A stretch of 7,960 bases of DNA, taken from SIG575 sp045643165. GTDB lineage: Bacteria > Bacillota > Clostridia > Oscillospirales > Acutalibacteraceae. Position 1 is the stretch's first letter. Each line of letters opens with the position of its first letter. The stretch lies in assembly GCA_045643165.1 (NCBI GenBank), contig JAZUKF010000201.1, positions 1 through 7,960 of the forward strand, written 5' to 3'. Shown piece by piece: positions 1 to 6,660 of this stretch. Under the pieces are notes generated by a model. That model was not told the origin of the DNA. It saw only the letters and a list, made by a program, of their open reading frames with translations, and searched no databases. Made by a program: the position numbers and the translations under genes.

Positions 1-201
1 TACGGAGATTTCAAACTTGCCGTTGCGGAAGTCGTAGCCGACGTTCTCGGAACACTGCAGGAGGAATACAATCGGTATATCGCCGACAAGGAATATATCA
101 ATGGAATTTTGAAAGACGGTGCCGAGAAAGCAAACTACATCGCGAGAAAGACACTTTCCAAGGTGTACCGCAAAGTCGGCTTCTACGATCCCACGAAATA
201 A
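1..201 (+). CDS. trpS: Tryptophanyl-tRNA synthetase, C-terminal fragment (5' end outside window)
   Basis: The window opens inside a reading frame that encodes 66 residues and stops at TAA 199-201. The peptide begins YGDFKLAVAEVV, continues through a helix with LQEEYNRYI, and ends with KANYIARKTLSKVYRKVGF. This pattern matches the C-terminal helical end of class I tryptophanyl-tRNA synthetases, where a G-A-E-K-A stretch is followed by a K-T-L-x-K-V-Y-x-K-x-G-F ending. The enzyme charges tRNA-Trp with tryptophan in the cytoplasm. The catalytic HIGH and KMSKS motifs lie upstream and cannot be checked, so the call rests on the tail alone. The stop is 18 nt before the next gene, which suggests co-transcription. 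The codons are GC-richer than in most of the window. Confidence 0.85.
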   Translation, partial: YGDFKLAVAEVVADVLGTLQEEYNRYIADKEYINGILKDGAEKANYIARKTLSKVYRKVGFYDPTK

Positions 202-219
202 CAGAAAAGGATAGTAACC

Positions 220-2202
220 ATGGCGAAAAAGACGGAAGAGTACGGTAATCAAAGTATTTCCATGCTGAAAGGCGCTGACCGCGTCCGCAAGCGTCCCGCA
301 GTCATTTTCGGATCTGACGGGTTGGAAGGGTGCGAGCATTCTTTTTTGGAAATCCTCGCGAACTCCATTGACGAATTTCGTGAGGGCTACGGGAAAGTGA
401 TCAACGTTACCGTTACGAACGACCACGTGATGACGGTCGAAGATTTCGGGCGCGGCGTTCCATTGGATTGGAACGAAAAGGAACAGCGTTACAACTGGGA
501 ACTTGTTTTTTGCGAGTTATATGCCGGAAGCAAATATAATACGAATGACGGCGGCAGTTACGAATATTCACTGGGCTTGAACGGTCTCGGTCTTTGTTCA
601 ACTCAATATGCTTCGGAATATATGGATGCTGAGGTTCACTATGGCGGAAACCGTTATGAAATTCATTTCAAAAAAGGTGAAGTAGTCGGCGATTTAATCA
701 AAGAACCTTATAATAAACGTGATACGGGTACAAGAATAAAATGGCGTCCCGATTTAGAAGTATTTACTGAGATTGACATTCCACTTGAATATTTTCAATC
801 CACATTACAAAAACAGTCGGTTGTTAATGCTAATATAAAATTTATTCTTAAAAATCAGACAACAAAGGGATTTGAAACTTTTGAATATGTTTATGAAAAC
901 GGCATTTCCGATTATGTAAAAGAAATTGTGGGCGAAGATGCATTTTCCTCCGTTCAGCTTTGGCATACCGAAAGAGTAGGACGGGACCGTGATGATCAGA
1001 AGGATTATAAAGTAAAAATAAATGCATCATTGTGTTTTTCAAACAAAGTGCAGTTAAAAGAATATTTCCATAATTCAAGTTGGCTTGAATACGGCGGTGC
1101 TCCGGAAAAAGCGGTAAAGAATGCTTTTACTTATCAGATTGATAATTACTTAAAACAAACGAATAAATACACTAAATCCGATCCTAAAATAACATTCCAG
1201 GATATCGAAGATTGTCTTGTAATTGTAGTCAGTTCTTTTTCAACTCAAACATCCTATGAAAATCAAACAAAGAAAGCGATTACAAATAAATTTATTCAAG
1301 AGGCAATGACCGATTTCTTTAAGCATCAGCTTGAAGTATATTTTATGGAAAATAAAATGGATGCGGAAAAAATTGCCGACCAGATTATTATAAATATGCG
1401 TTCAAGAGTTAAGGCAGAGGCGACAAAAACTTCTCTTAAAAAGACGCTGAAAACCGGTAATGACTTCAAAAACAGGGTACAGAAATTTATTGATTGCAGA
1501 AGCCGTGATATTGAAAGACGTGAACTGTTTATCGTTGAGGGTGATTCTGCTCTCGGTGCCTGCAAACAGTCAAGGGATTCTGATTTTCAAGCTATTATTC
1601 CCGTAAGAGGTAAGATACTTAATTGTCTTAAATCTGATTACGGAAAGATTTTTTCCAGTGAAATTATTACGGATTTAATTAAAGTTTTAGGTTGCGGAGT
1701 TGAAGTATCCGGTAAAAAAAGCAAGGAACTTTCAAATTTCGATATTGATAATCTCCTTTGGGATAAAGTTATCATCTGCACCGATGCGGATGTTGACGGA
1801 TATCAGATAAGAACATTGATTTTAACTATGATTTACCGTCTTATGCCAAGTATTATCGAAGCAGGAAAGGTTTATATCGCCGAATCACCTTTATATGAAA
1901 TTCAATGCAAAGATGAAACCTGGTTTGCCTATACGGAAAAGGAAAAGGCAGATGCTCTGGCTGAAATCGGCGACAGAAAATATACAATTCAGCGTTCAAA
2001 AGGTCTCGGTGAAAACGATGCCGATATGATGTGGCTAACAACTATGAATCCGAAAACACGCCGTCTTGTTCTTGTTGAGTCTGATGAAGCGGAAAAAATG
2101 TCGGATATGTTTGAACTTCTTCTCGGTGATAATTTACAGGGCAGAAAAGATTTTATTGCCTCGGACGGATATAAATACATTGATTTGTCAGATTTGAACT
2201 GA
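220..2202 (+). CDS. Type IIA DNA topoisomerase, ATPase/TOPRIM subunit (GyrB/ParE family, divergent, probably ParE-like)
   Basis: This 660-residue protein should pair with the next gene product to pass one DNA duplex through another using ATP. The GHKL ATPase domain (about 14-185) has the N-box Glu44...Asn48, Asp75-Phe-Gly-Arg-Gly-Val-Pro, the lid motif GLNGLG (119-124) and Asp168-Thr-Gly. The transducer domain carries the Gln349-Thr-Lys351 loop that senses ATP. The TOPRIM domain has Glu440-Gly-Asp-Ser-Ala and Asp522-Ala-Asp-Val-Asp526, the metal ligands, and is followed by SKGLGE (593-598). The length is like short Firmicute GyrB/ParE, with no E. coli-type insert. Oddities: the usual GMYIGS is AVIFGS, and the N-box Asp before Asn48 is Ala. 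The ATG is preceded by an AAAAGGA ribosome site (205-211) with 8 nt spacing. GyrB and ParE cannot be separated by eye. The partner's missing GyrA box favours a ParE-like, decatenating or relaxing enzyme, so no symbol is given. Confidence 0.93.
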   Translation: MAKKTEEYGNQSISMLKGADRVRKRPAVIFGSDGLEGCEHSFLEILANSIDEFREGYGKVINVTVTNDHVMTVEDFGRGVPLDWNEKEQRYNWELVFCELYAGSKYNTNDGGSYEYSLGLNGLGLCSTQYASEYMDAEVHYGGNRYEIHFKKGEVVGDLIKEPYNKRDTGTRIKWRPDLEVFTEIDIPLEYFQSTLQKQSVVNANIKFILKNQTTKGFETFEYVYENGISDYVKEIVGEDAFSSVQLWHTERVGRDRDDQKDYKVKINASLCFSNKVQLKEYFHNSSWLEYGGAPEKAVKNAFTYQIDNYLKQTNKYTKSDPKITFQDIEDCLVIVVSSFSTQTSYENQTKKAITNKFIQEAMTDFFKHQLEVYFMENKMDAEKIADQIIINMRSRVKAEATKTSLKKTLKTGNDFKNRVQKFIDCRSRDIERRELFIVEGDSALGACKQSRDSDFQAIIPVRGKILNCLKSDYGKIFSSEIITDLIKVLGCGVEVSGKKSKELSNFDIDNLLWDKVIICTDADVDGYQIRTLILTMIYRLMPSIIEAGKVYIAESPLYEIQCKDETWFAYTEKEKADALAEIGDRKYTIQRSKGLGENDADMMWLTTMNPKTRRLVLVESDEAEKMSDMFELLLGDNLQGRKDFIASDGYKYIDLSDLN

Positions 2203-2211
2203 TTATTTTAC

Positions 2212-2247
2212 AGAAAGGTTTACGGAAATCCGTAAGTGATAGATATG
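2212..2247 (+). promoter_or_regulatory. Ribosome-binding site separated from start codon by a hairpin
   Basis: The only good Shine-Dalgarno match upstream of the breakage-subunit gene is AGAAAGG (2212-2218). It is 26 nt from the likely ATG (2245), which is normally too far. Between them is a perfect inverted repeat, TTACGG (2220-2225), loop AAAT, CCGTAA (2230-2235). If folded, the hairpin would remove 16 nt and leave about 10 nt between the Shine-Dalgarno and the ATG, a workable distance. The in-frame GTG at 2236 is 17 nt from the Shine-Dalgarno unfolded and 1 nt folded, so it fits poorly either way. The inverted repeat is seen directly; its effect on translation is inferred. Confidence 0.45.
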
Positions 2248-4494
2248 GCAAAGAAGAAAAAAACTGAAATTGAAACAGAGACTGAAATCAATCCTAATGC
2301 TCATATTTTAGGCGCAGGTGAAATTGTCAATCAAAAAATAACGGACACTCTTGAAACAAATTATATGCCCTACGCCATGAGCGTTATCGTTTCAAGGGCA
2401 ATTCCCGAAATCGACGGATTGAAACCGTCTCACAGAAAATTACTTTATACCATGTATAAAATGGGACTTCTTAACGGCGGTAGAATTAAATCCGCCAACA
2501 TTGTAGGTCGTACCATGCAATTAAATCCCCACGGTGATGATGCTATTTACGAAACTATGGTTCGTCTTTCAAAGGGAAATGAAACTCTTTTGCATCCGTA
2601 TGTTGATTCAAAAGGAAATTTCGGTAAGGCTTATTCCAAAAATATGCAGTATGCCGCTTCACGTTATACGGAAGCAAAACTTACTCCTTTATGTGCGGAA
2701 TTTTTTAAAGATATTGATAAAAACACCGTTGATTTTGTTCCGAACTACGATAATACTTTGACGGAACCTTTACTTTTTCCGGTAACATTTCCGTCAATTC
2801 TCGTCAACGCAAATTTAGGTATTGCCGTAGGTATGGCGAGTAATATCTGTTCATTTAATTTAAAGGAAATTTGTGATACAACTATTGCACTTATCAAAAA
2901 TCCCGATGCAGATTTGCATGAAACACTTAAAGCCCCGGATTTTATCGGCGGAGGACTTGTTTTATATGATTCGGATGCCGTTGATTCTATTTACAAAACC
3001 GGCAGAGGCGGTATTAAGGTAAGAGCAAGATATAATTATGATAAAGTCAACAAATGTATTGATATTACCGAAATTCCGCCAACCACTACGGCAGAAGCGA
3101 TTATTGATAAAATAATTGAAAGAATAAAGGCAAATTCATTTAAAGAAATCAAAGATATCAGGGACGAAACCGATAAAAAAGGCTTAAAGATAACCATTGA
3201 TTTAAAGAACGGTACAGATCCCGATAAATTGATGAAAAAATTATTTTCCGCAACACCCCTCGAAGATACATTTTCATGTAATTTCAATGTACTTATCAAA
3301 GGTATGCCGAAGGTAATGGGTGTTCGTGAAATTCTTAATGAATGGATTGAATTCCGTACCGAATGTGTAAGCAGAAGGCTTAATTTTGATTTACAAAAAT
3401 GTAAGGATAAACTTCATATCCTACGTGGTCTTGAAAAGATTTTACTTGATATCGACAAGGCAATTTCCATTATCAGAAATACCGATGAAGAAGTTGACGT
3501 TGTTCCTAATTTAATGATCGGATTCGGTATTGATAAAATTCAGGCAGAGTATGTTGCGGAAATTAAACTCCGTCATCTTAACAGAGAATATATTCTCAAA
3601 AGAACACAGGATATCCAAAATCTTATTGATAATATTGCTTTGCTTGAAGATATTCTTTCAAGCAGAAATAAGATAAAGAAAATCATTGTTTCGGAATTAA
3701 AGGAAGTTTCCGAAAAATACGGTATGGAAAGAAAAAGCGAAATTGTATATCTTTCCGATGACGAAGCAGAAGAAGTCGAGGAGGAAATTCCCGATTATCC
3801 CGTTATTCTTTTCTTTACGAAAGACGGATATTTCAAAAAGATGACACCCCTTGCATGGCAAAAAAGCGGTGAACATAAATTAAAAGAAGGGGACGAAATC
3901 GTTCTTGAAATAGAAACAACTAATAAAACCGATTTGCTTTTCTTCACAAATAAATGTCAGGTCTATAAGGCAAAAGCAAATGATTTTGAAGAAAGCAAAG
4001 CAAGTTCTTTGGGCGATTATGTCGGTACAAAACTCGAAATGGAAGAAGGGGAAACGGCAATAGGCTTGATTTCTACCGTTGATTACAAGGGATACGTGAT
4101 GTTCTTCTTTGAAAACGGAAAAGCCGCAAAGGTTGACTTGTCATCTTATGCTACGAAAACAAACAGAAAAAAACTAATTAAAGCATATAGCGATAAATCT
4201 CCGCTTGTTTCGATTAAGTACATTGTCGAAGACAAAGATATTCTTCTGATTTCTTCGGCAGGCAGACATCTTCTCATAAATACTGCGGTTATTTCACCGA
4301 AAACTACAAAAGATACTATGGGAGTATCTGTAATGAGTCTTAAAAAGGGACAAACTCTTTATACCGTCAGGGATTATAAAGAAGGAGAGTTTGCAAAGCC
4401 TTACAGATATAAAACAAAAAATCTTCCCGCACACGGAATGCTTCTTTCTGCGGAGGATTCCGGATTGGGTGACGAACAAATAAGTTTACTTTAA
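2245..4494 (+). CDS. Type IIA DNA topoisomerase, DNA-breakage subunit (GyrA/ParC family, divergent, probably ParC-like)
   Basis: This 749-residue protein (752 if the in-frame GTG at 2236 is used) cleaves and rejoins DNA with the preceding ATPase subunit. Numbered from ATG 2245, it shows the NYMPYAMSVIVSRAIP entry, GLKPSHRKLL (58-67), the winged-helix recognition region NPHGDDAIYE (94-103), and the catalytic pair Arg140-Tyr141 in AASRYTEAKL. It also has LGIAVGMASN, which includes the intercalating isoleucine. A coiled-coil tower region follows (about 365-490), then an acidic linker (about 504-516) and a beta-pinwheel-like C-terminal domain (about 517-725). No QRRGGKG-type GyrA box is visible, which argues against a classic DNA-wrapping gyrase. 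The E. coli Ser83 equivalent is Asp99 and Asp87 is Glu103. The extreme C-terminus is QISLL, resembling a sliding-clamp-binding peptide. The stop codon abuts the cmk ribosome site. The ATG was preferred because MAKKKK is a natural start and spacing works if the upstream hairpin folds. Confidence 0.92.
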   Translation: MAKKKKTEIETETEINPNAHILGAGEIVNQKITDTLETNYMPYAMSVIVSRAIPEIDGLKPSHRKLLYTMYKMGLLNGGRIKSANIVGRTMQLNPHGDDAIYETMVRLSKGNETLLHPYVDSKGNFGKAYSKNMQYAASRYTEAKLTPLCAEFFKDIDKNTVDFVPNYDNTLTEPLLFPVTFPSILVNANLGIAVGMASNICSFNLKEICDTTIALIKNPDADLHETLKAPDFIGGGLVLYDSDAVDSIYKTGRGGIKVRARYNYDKVNKCIDITEIPPTTTAEAIIDKIIERIKANSFKEIKDIRDETDKKGLKITIDLKNGTDPDKLMKKLFSATPLEDTFSCNFNVLIKGMPKVMGVREILNEWIEFRTECVSRRLNFDLQKCKDKLHILRGLEKILLDIDKAISIIRNTDEEVDVVPNLMIGFGIDKIQAEYVAEIKLRHLNREYILKRTQDIQNLIDNIALLEDILSSRNKIKKIIVSELKEVSEKYGMERKSEIVYLSDDEAEEVEEEIPDYPVILFFTKDGYFKKMTPLAWQKSGEHKLKEGDEIVLEIETTNKTDLLFFTNKCQVYKAKANDFEESKASSLGDYVGTKLEMEEGETAIGLISTVDYKGYVMFFFENGKAAKVDLSSYATKTNRKKLIKAYSDKSPLVSIKYIVEDKDILLISSAGRHLLINTAVISPKTTKDTMGVSVMSLKKGQTLYTVRDYKEGEFAKPYRYKTKNLPAHGMLLSAEDSGLGDEQISLL
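4477..4491 (+). other. Candidate DnaN (beta clamp)-binding pentapeptide at the C-terminus of the topoisomerase
   Basis: The last five codons of the breakage subunit encode Gln-Ile-Ser-Leu-Leu, directly before the stop. They follow a low-complexity tail with no obvious fold (AEDSGLGDE). Known bacterial clamp-binding peptides follow Q-L-[SD]-L-F with variation, and the E. coli MutS peptide is QMSLL. The match and terminal placement are visible; binding is inferred. Confidence 0.4.
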
Positions 4495-4505
4495 GAGGTG
4501 TCATA

Positions 4506-5174
4506 ATGAAAAATATAAACATTGCCATTGACGGACCTGCCGGTGCAGGTAAAAGTACCGTAGCGAAAGGTGTTGCAAAAGAATTAGGTTATATTTATGT
4601 CGATACCGGAGCGTTATACCGTGCAATAGGAGTTAATGCTTTGAGAAATAATATAGGCACTAAGGATGCGAAAGCACTTGAAAAATCATTAAACGGTCTC
4701 AGCATTGAACTGAAATTTGTTGACGGCACACAAAGAGTTTATCTTAACGGTGAAGATGTCAGCGAAGAAATAAGAAAACCGGAAGCATCTATGGCTGCAT
4801 CCGACGTTTCTTCCGTACCTTGCGTCCGTGCTTTTTTGCTTGAATTACAAAGAACCCTGGCAGAAAACAATAACTGCCTTATGGACGGTCGTGATATCGG
4901 CACAGTTGTTTTACCAAATGCTGATATTAAAATATTTATGACCGCTGATGTTGAGGAACGTGCCGAAAGAAGAATGAAGGAACTTCGTGAAAAAGGCATT
5001 ACCGATAGCTATGAACAGATTTTAAAGGAAATGAAAGAAAGAGATTATCAGGATTCTCACCGTGAAATAGCACCTTTAAAACCTGCTGAAGATTCTATTG
5101 TTTTTAACACATCCGGAAATACTCTTGAACAGTCCGTTAAAGAAGTTACAAATATTATCAAAAGTAAAATATGA
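4506..5174 (+). CDS. cmk: (d)CMP kinase
   Basis: Cytidylate kinase of 222 residues, a normal length. It transfers phosphate from ATP to CMP or dCMP in the cytoplasm, supplying CDP/dCDP for RNA, DNA and CDP-lipid synthesis. Visible motifs are the Walker A loop GPAGAGKST (10-18), the DTGALYR substrate-site motif (33-39), GRDIGT (128-133) and the lid sequence with Arg179-Asp180...Asp183...Arg186. The C-terminal NTS (201-203) stands where many homologues have DTS. A strong AGAGGTG ribosome site (4494-4500) lies 5 nt before the ATG and begins on the last base of the preceding stop. The 3' end overlaps the next gene by 4 nt (ATGA). Cmk next to plsC, ispH and rpsA is a known Clostridia arrangement, and cmk-rpsA adjacency is also seen in Proteobacteria. 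Confidence 0.97.
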   Translation: MKNINIAIDGPAGAGKSTVAKGVAKELGYIYVDTGALYRAIGVNALRNNIGTKDAKALEKSLNGLSIELKFVDGTQRVYLNGEDVSEEIRKPEASMAASDVSSVPCVRAFLLELQRTLAENNNCLMDGRDIGTVVLPNADIKIFMTADVEERAERRMKELREKGITDSYEQILKEMKERDYQDSHREIAPLKPAEDSIVFNTSGNTLEQSVKEVTNIIKSKI

Positions 5175-5806
5175 GTGAGTTTTATAATTTTAATAATTAT
5201 AAGACATATAAATTATATTCCGTTTTAAAGCCCGTAGCGAGAATTTTTTTCACCTTGAAATACGATATAAAAGTTTACGGTAAAGAAAATATACCGAAGG
5301 ATAGGGGATTTATTCTTGCATCTAATCACATAAAAAATGATGATGTTTTTCTGTTGGCATTAAATTTTGACAGGATTATTCATTTTGTTGCAAAGGAAGA
5401 ATTATTCCGTAATAGATTTTTACGGTTTTTCCTTATTCATTTTAATGCTTTTCCGATAAAACGTGAAAGAAGAGATAAAACTTCATTATCATTTGCTACA
5501 AAACTTCTTAAAAACAATGAAATAGTTGGAATATTTCCCGAGGGAAAAAGGTCTTTAACCGGAAAATTGCTTAAACCCAAGTCGGGTATTTCTTTGATTG
5601 TCAGCAAGACGGAAGCGGATGTTTTGCCTGTTTCGATTAAATTTATACCGCAAAATTTTTCAAAATCAAATGTAATAATCAGAATAGGTGAGGCTTTATC
5701 CTGTAAAGGTCTAGGCCTTGACAGAGAGAATGTTACCGCAAAGGATTTAAAATCCGCAACAGATGTTATTTTTAATGAAATAATTAAACTATGGGAGTGT
5801 GAATAA
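5171..5806 (+). CDS. plsC: 1-acyl-sn-glycerol-3-phosphate acyltransferase family protein
   Basis: A 211-residue PlsC-family acyltransferase, expected at the cytoplasmic membrane face. It would add a second acyl chain to lysophosphatidic acid to make phosphatidic acid. The catalytic HX4D motif is NHIKNDD (His53, Asp58). FPIKRERRD (94-102) resembles the second family block, and FPEGKRS (122-128) is the phosphate-binding FPEGTRS block with Lys for Thr. LPVSI (152-156) matches the last block. The N-terminal VARIFFTLKY stretch may sit on the membrane, but no clear transmembrane helix is seen. No good Shine-Dalgarno is visible, and the ATG overlaps the cmk stop as ATGA, so translation probably depends on coupling. 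The acyl donor and exact acceptor cannot be read from the sequence. Confidence 0.9.
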   Translation: MSEFYNFNNYKTYKLYSVLKPVARIFFTLKYDIKVYGKENIPKDRGFILASNHIKNDDVFLLALNFDRIIHFVAKEELFRNRFLRFFLIHFNAFPIKRERRDKTSLSFATKLLKNNEIVGIFPEGKRSLTGKLLKPKSGISLIVSKTEADVLPVSIKFIPQNFSKSNVIIRIGEALSCKGLGLDRENVTAKDLKSATDVIFNEIIKLWECE

Positions 5807-6660
5807 TGAAAAAAGTTATTGTTGCCGAAAGTGCCGGCTTTTGTTTCGGCGTAAACAGGGCTGTTGAACTCGCTTATGATATGCTTGAAAAGTCTGAAAA
5901 TACTGTTTGCACTCTCGGTCCCATTATTCATAATCCTCAGGTGATTGATGATATGAAATCAAAGGGTGCCGTTATTATTGATAATCCCGGTGATGCTCCC
6001 GAAAACTCAACGGTTATCATCAGAACTCACGGAATTACAAAAGAGCTTTTATCGGAAATCAAGTCCTCGGAAAAAGATTTTGTAGATGCAACTTGTCCTT
6101 TTGTAAAGAAAATTCATCAGATTGTTTCTGAAAATTCAGATAAAAATTCTTATGTTTTTATTGCGGGTGATAAAAATCATCCTGAGGTTCAGGGTATTTG
6201 CAGTTACTCAAAGGGTACGACTTTTGTTTTTAAAAATAATGATGAACTAATAAAATTGCTTGAAAATAATTCTAATATAGAAAAAAACAAGGCAATTTTT
6301 GTCGCTCAAACGACTTTTTCCATAAAAGAATGGAAAATTTGTAAAAAAAATATAAATTTGCTATGTACAAATGCAAAAATATTTGATACAATATGTTCTG
6401 CAACGCATAAAAGACAAAGTGAAGCGGTTACTCTTTCTCTTGAATGTGACGCAATGCTGATTGTCGGAGGACGGCAAAGTTCCAATACAGCAAAACTCAA
6501 ACAGACCTGTGAGGTTAATTGTCCCACCTTTTTAATCGAAACGGTTGACGAGTTGAAAAGTATTGATTTGTCGAAATACGATAAAATCGGCATTACCGCA
6601 GGGGCCTCGACTCCTGCCTGTATTATAAAGGAGGTACATAATTATGTCCGAGATTATTAA
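5806..6660 (+). CDS. ispH: 4-hydroxy-3-methylbut-2-enyl diphosphate reductase
   Basis: IspH (LytB), 284 residues, carries out the last step of the MEP isoprenoid pathway. It reduces HMBPP to IPP and DMAPP with an iron-sulfur cluster. The three cluster cysteines are visible: Cys13 in GFCFGVNRAV, Cys97 in DATCPFV, and Cys197 in DTICSAT. Substrate-site residues are His42 (GPIIHNPQV), His75 (RTHGI), His125 and the proton-relay Glu127 (NHPEVQG), Thr169 (VAQTTF), Ser225-Ser-Asn227 and Ser268 (ITAGASTP). The ATG overlaps the plsC stop by one base (TAATG), with a GGGAGTG ribosome site (5793-5799). The 3' end overlaps rpsA by 17 nt in a different frame. In many Clostridia IspH is fused to an S1-domain protein; here they are separate. 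Confidence 0.97.
   Translation: MKKVIVAESAGFCFGVNRAVELAYDMLEKSENTVCTLGPIIHNPQVIDDMKSKGAVIIDNPGDAPENSTVIIRTHGITKELLSEIKSSEKDFVDATCPFVKKIHQIVSENSDKNSYVFIAGDKNHPEVQGICSYSKGTTFVFKNNDELIKLLENNSNIEKNKAIFVAQTTFSIKEWKICKKNINLLCTNAKIFDTICSATHKRQSEAVTLSLECDAMLIVGGRQSSNTAKLKQTCEVNCPTFLIETVDELKSIDLSKYDKIGITAGASTPACIIKEVHNYVRDY
6364..6392 (+). promoter_or_regulatory. Possible internal sigma-A promoter upstream of rpsA
   Basis: Inside ispH there is a TGTACA (6364-6369, 4 of 6 to TTGACA), a 17-nt spacer, and TACAAT (6387-6392, 5 of 6 to TATAAT) preceded by an extended -10 TGA (6384-6386). It lies about 250 nt before the rpsA ATG. The -10 falls in codons for the conserved IspH motif DTICSAT and the region is AT-rich, so a chance match is quite possible. 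Confidence 0.2.
6627..6635 (+). promoter_or_regulatory. Strong ribosome-binding site of rpsA, within the end of ispH
   Basis: AAAGGAGGT is a near-perfect Shine-Dalgarno sequence, 8 nt before the ATG at 6644. It is the strongest ribosome site in the window and sets the rpsA start inside ispH. It fits independent high-level translation of S1 rather than simple re-initiation. Confidence 0.85.

Noticed and set aside
202..219. Terminator or promoter between trpS and the topoisomerase ATPase gene
   Set aside because: The 18-nt gap contains only an AAAAGGA ribosome site, with no room for a stem-loop and T-run or for a promoter.
2236..2244. GTG start at 2236 for the breakage subunit
   Set aside because: It adds only Met-Ile-Asp before MAKKKK, sits at the base of the hairpin, and has poor spacing to the Shine-Dalgarno sequence whether folded or not. 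It cannot be excluded entirely.
4535..4550. Perfect inverted repeat ACCTGC-CGGT-GCAGGT near the 5' end of cmk
   Set aside because: It is formed by codons for the Walker A residues Pro-Ala-Gly-Ala-Gly, whose Gly/Ala/Pro codons readily make GC-rich palindromes. It lies 26 nt inside the gene and does not cover the ribosome site.
5437..5931. Antisense open frame of 164 codons opposite plsC and ispH
   Set aside because: It mirrors the conserved PlsC FPEGKRS and IspH Cys13 regions on the other strand and has no family motif of its own.
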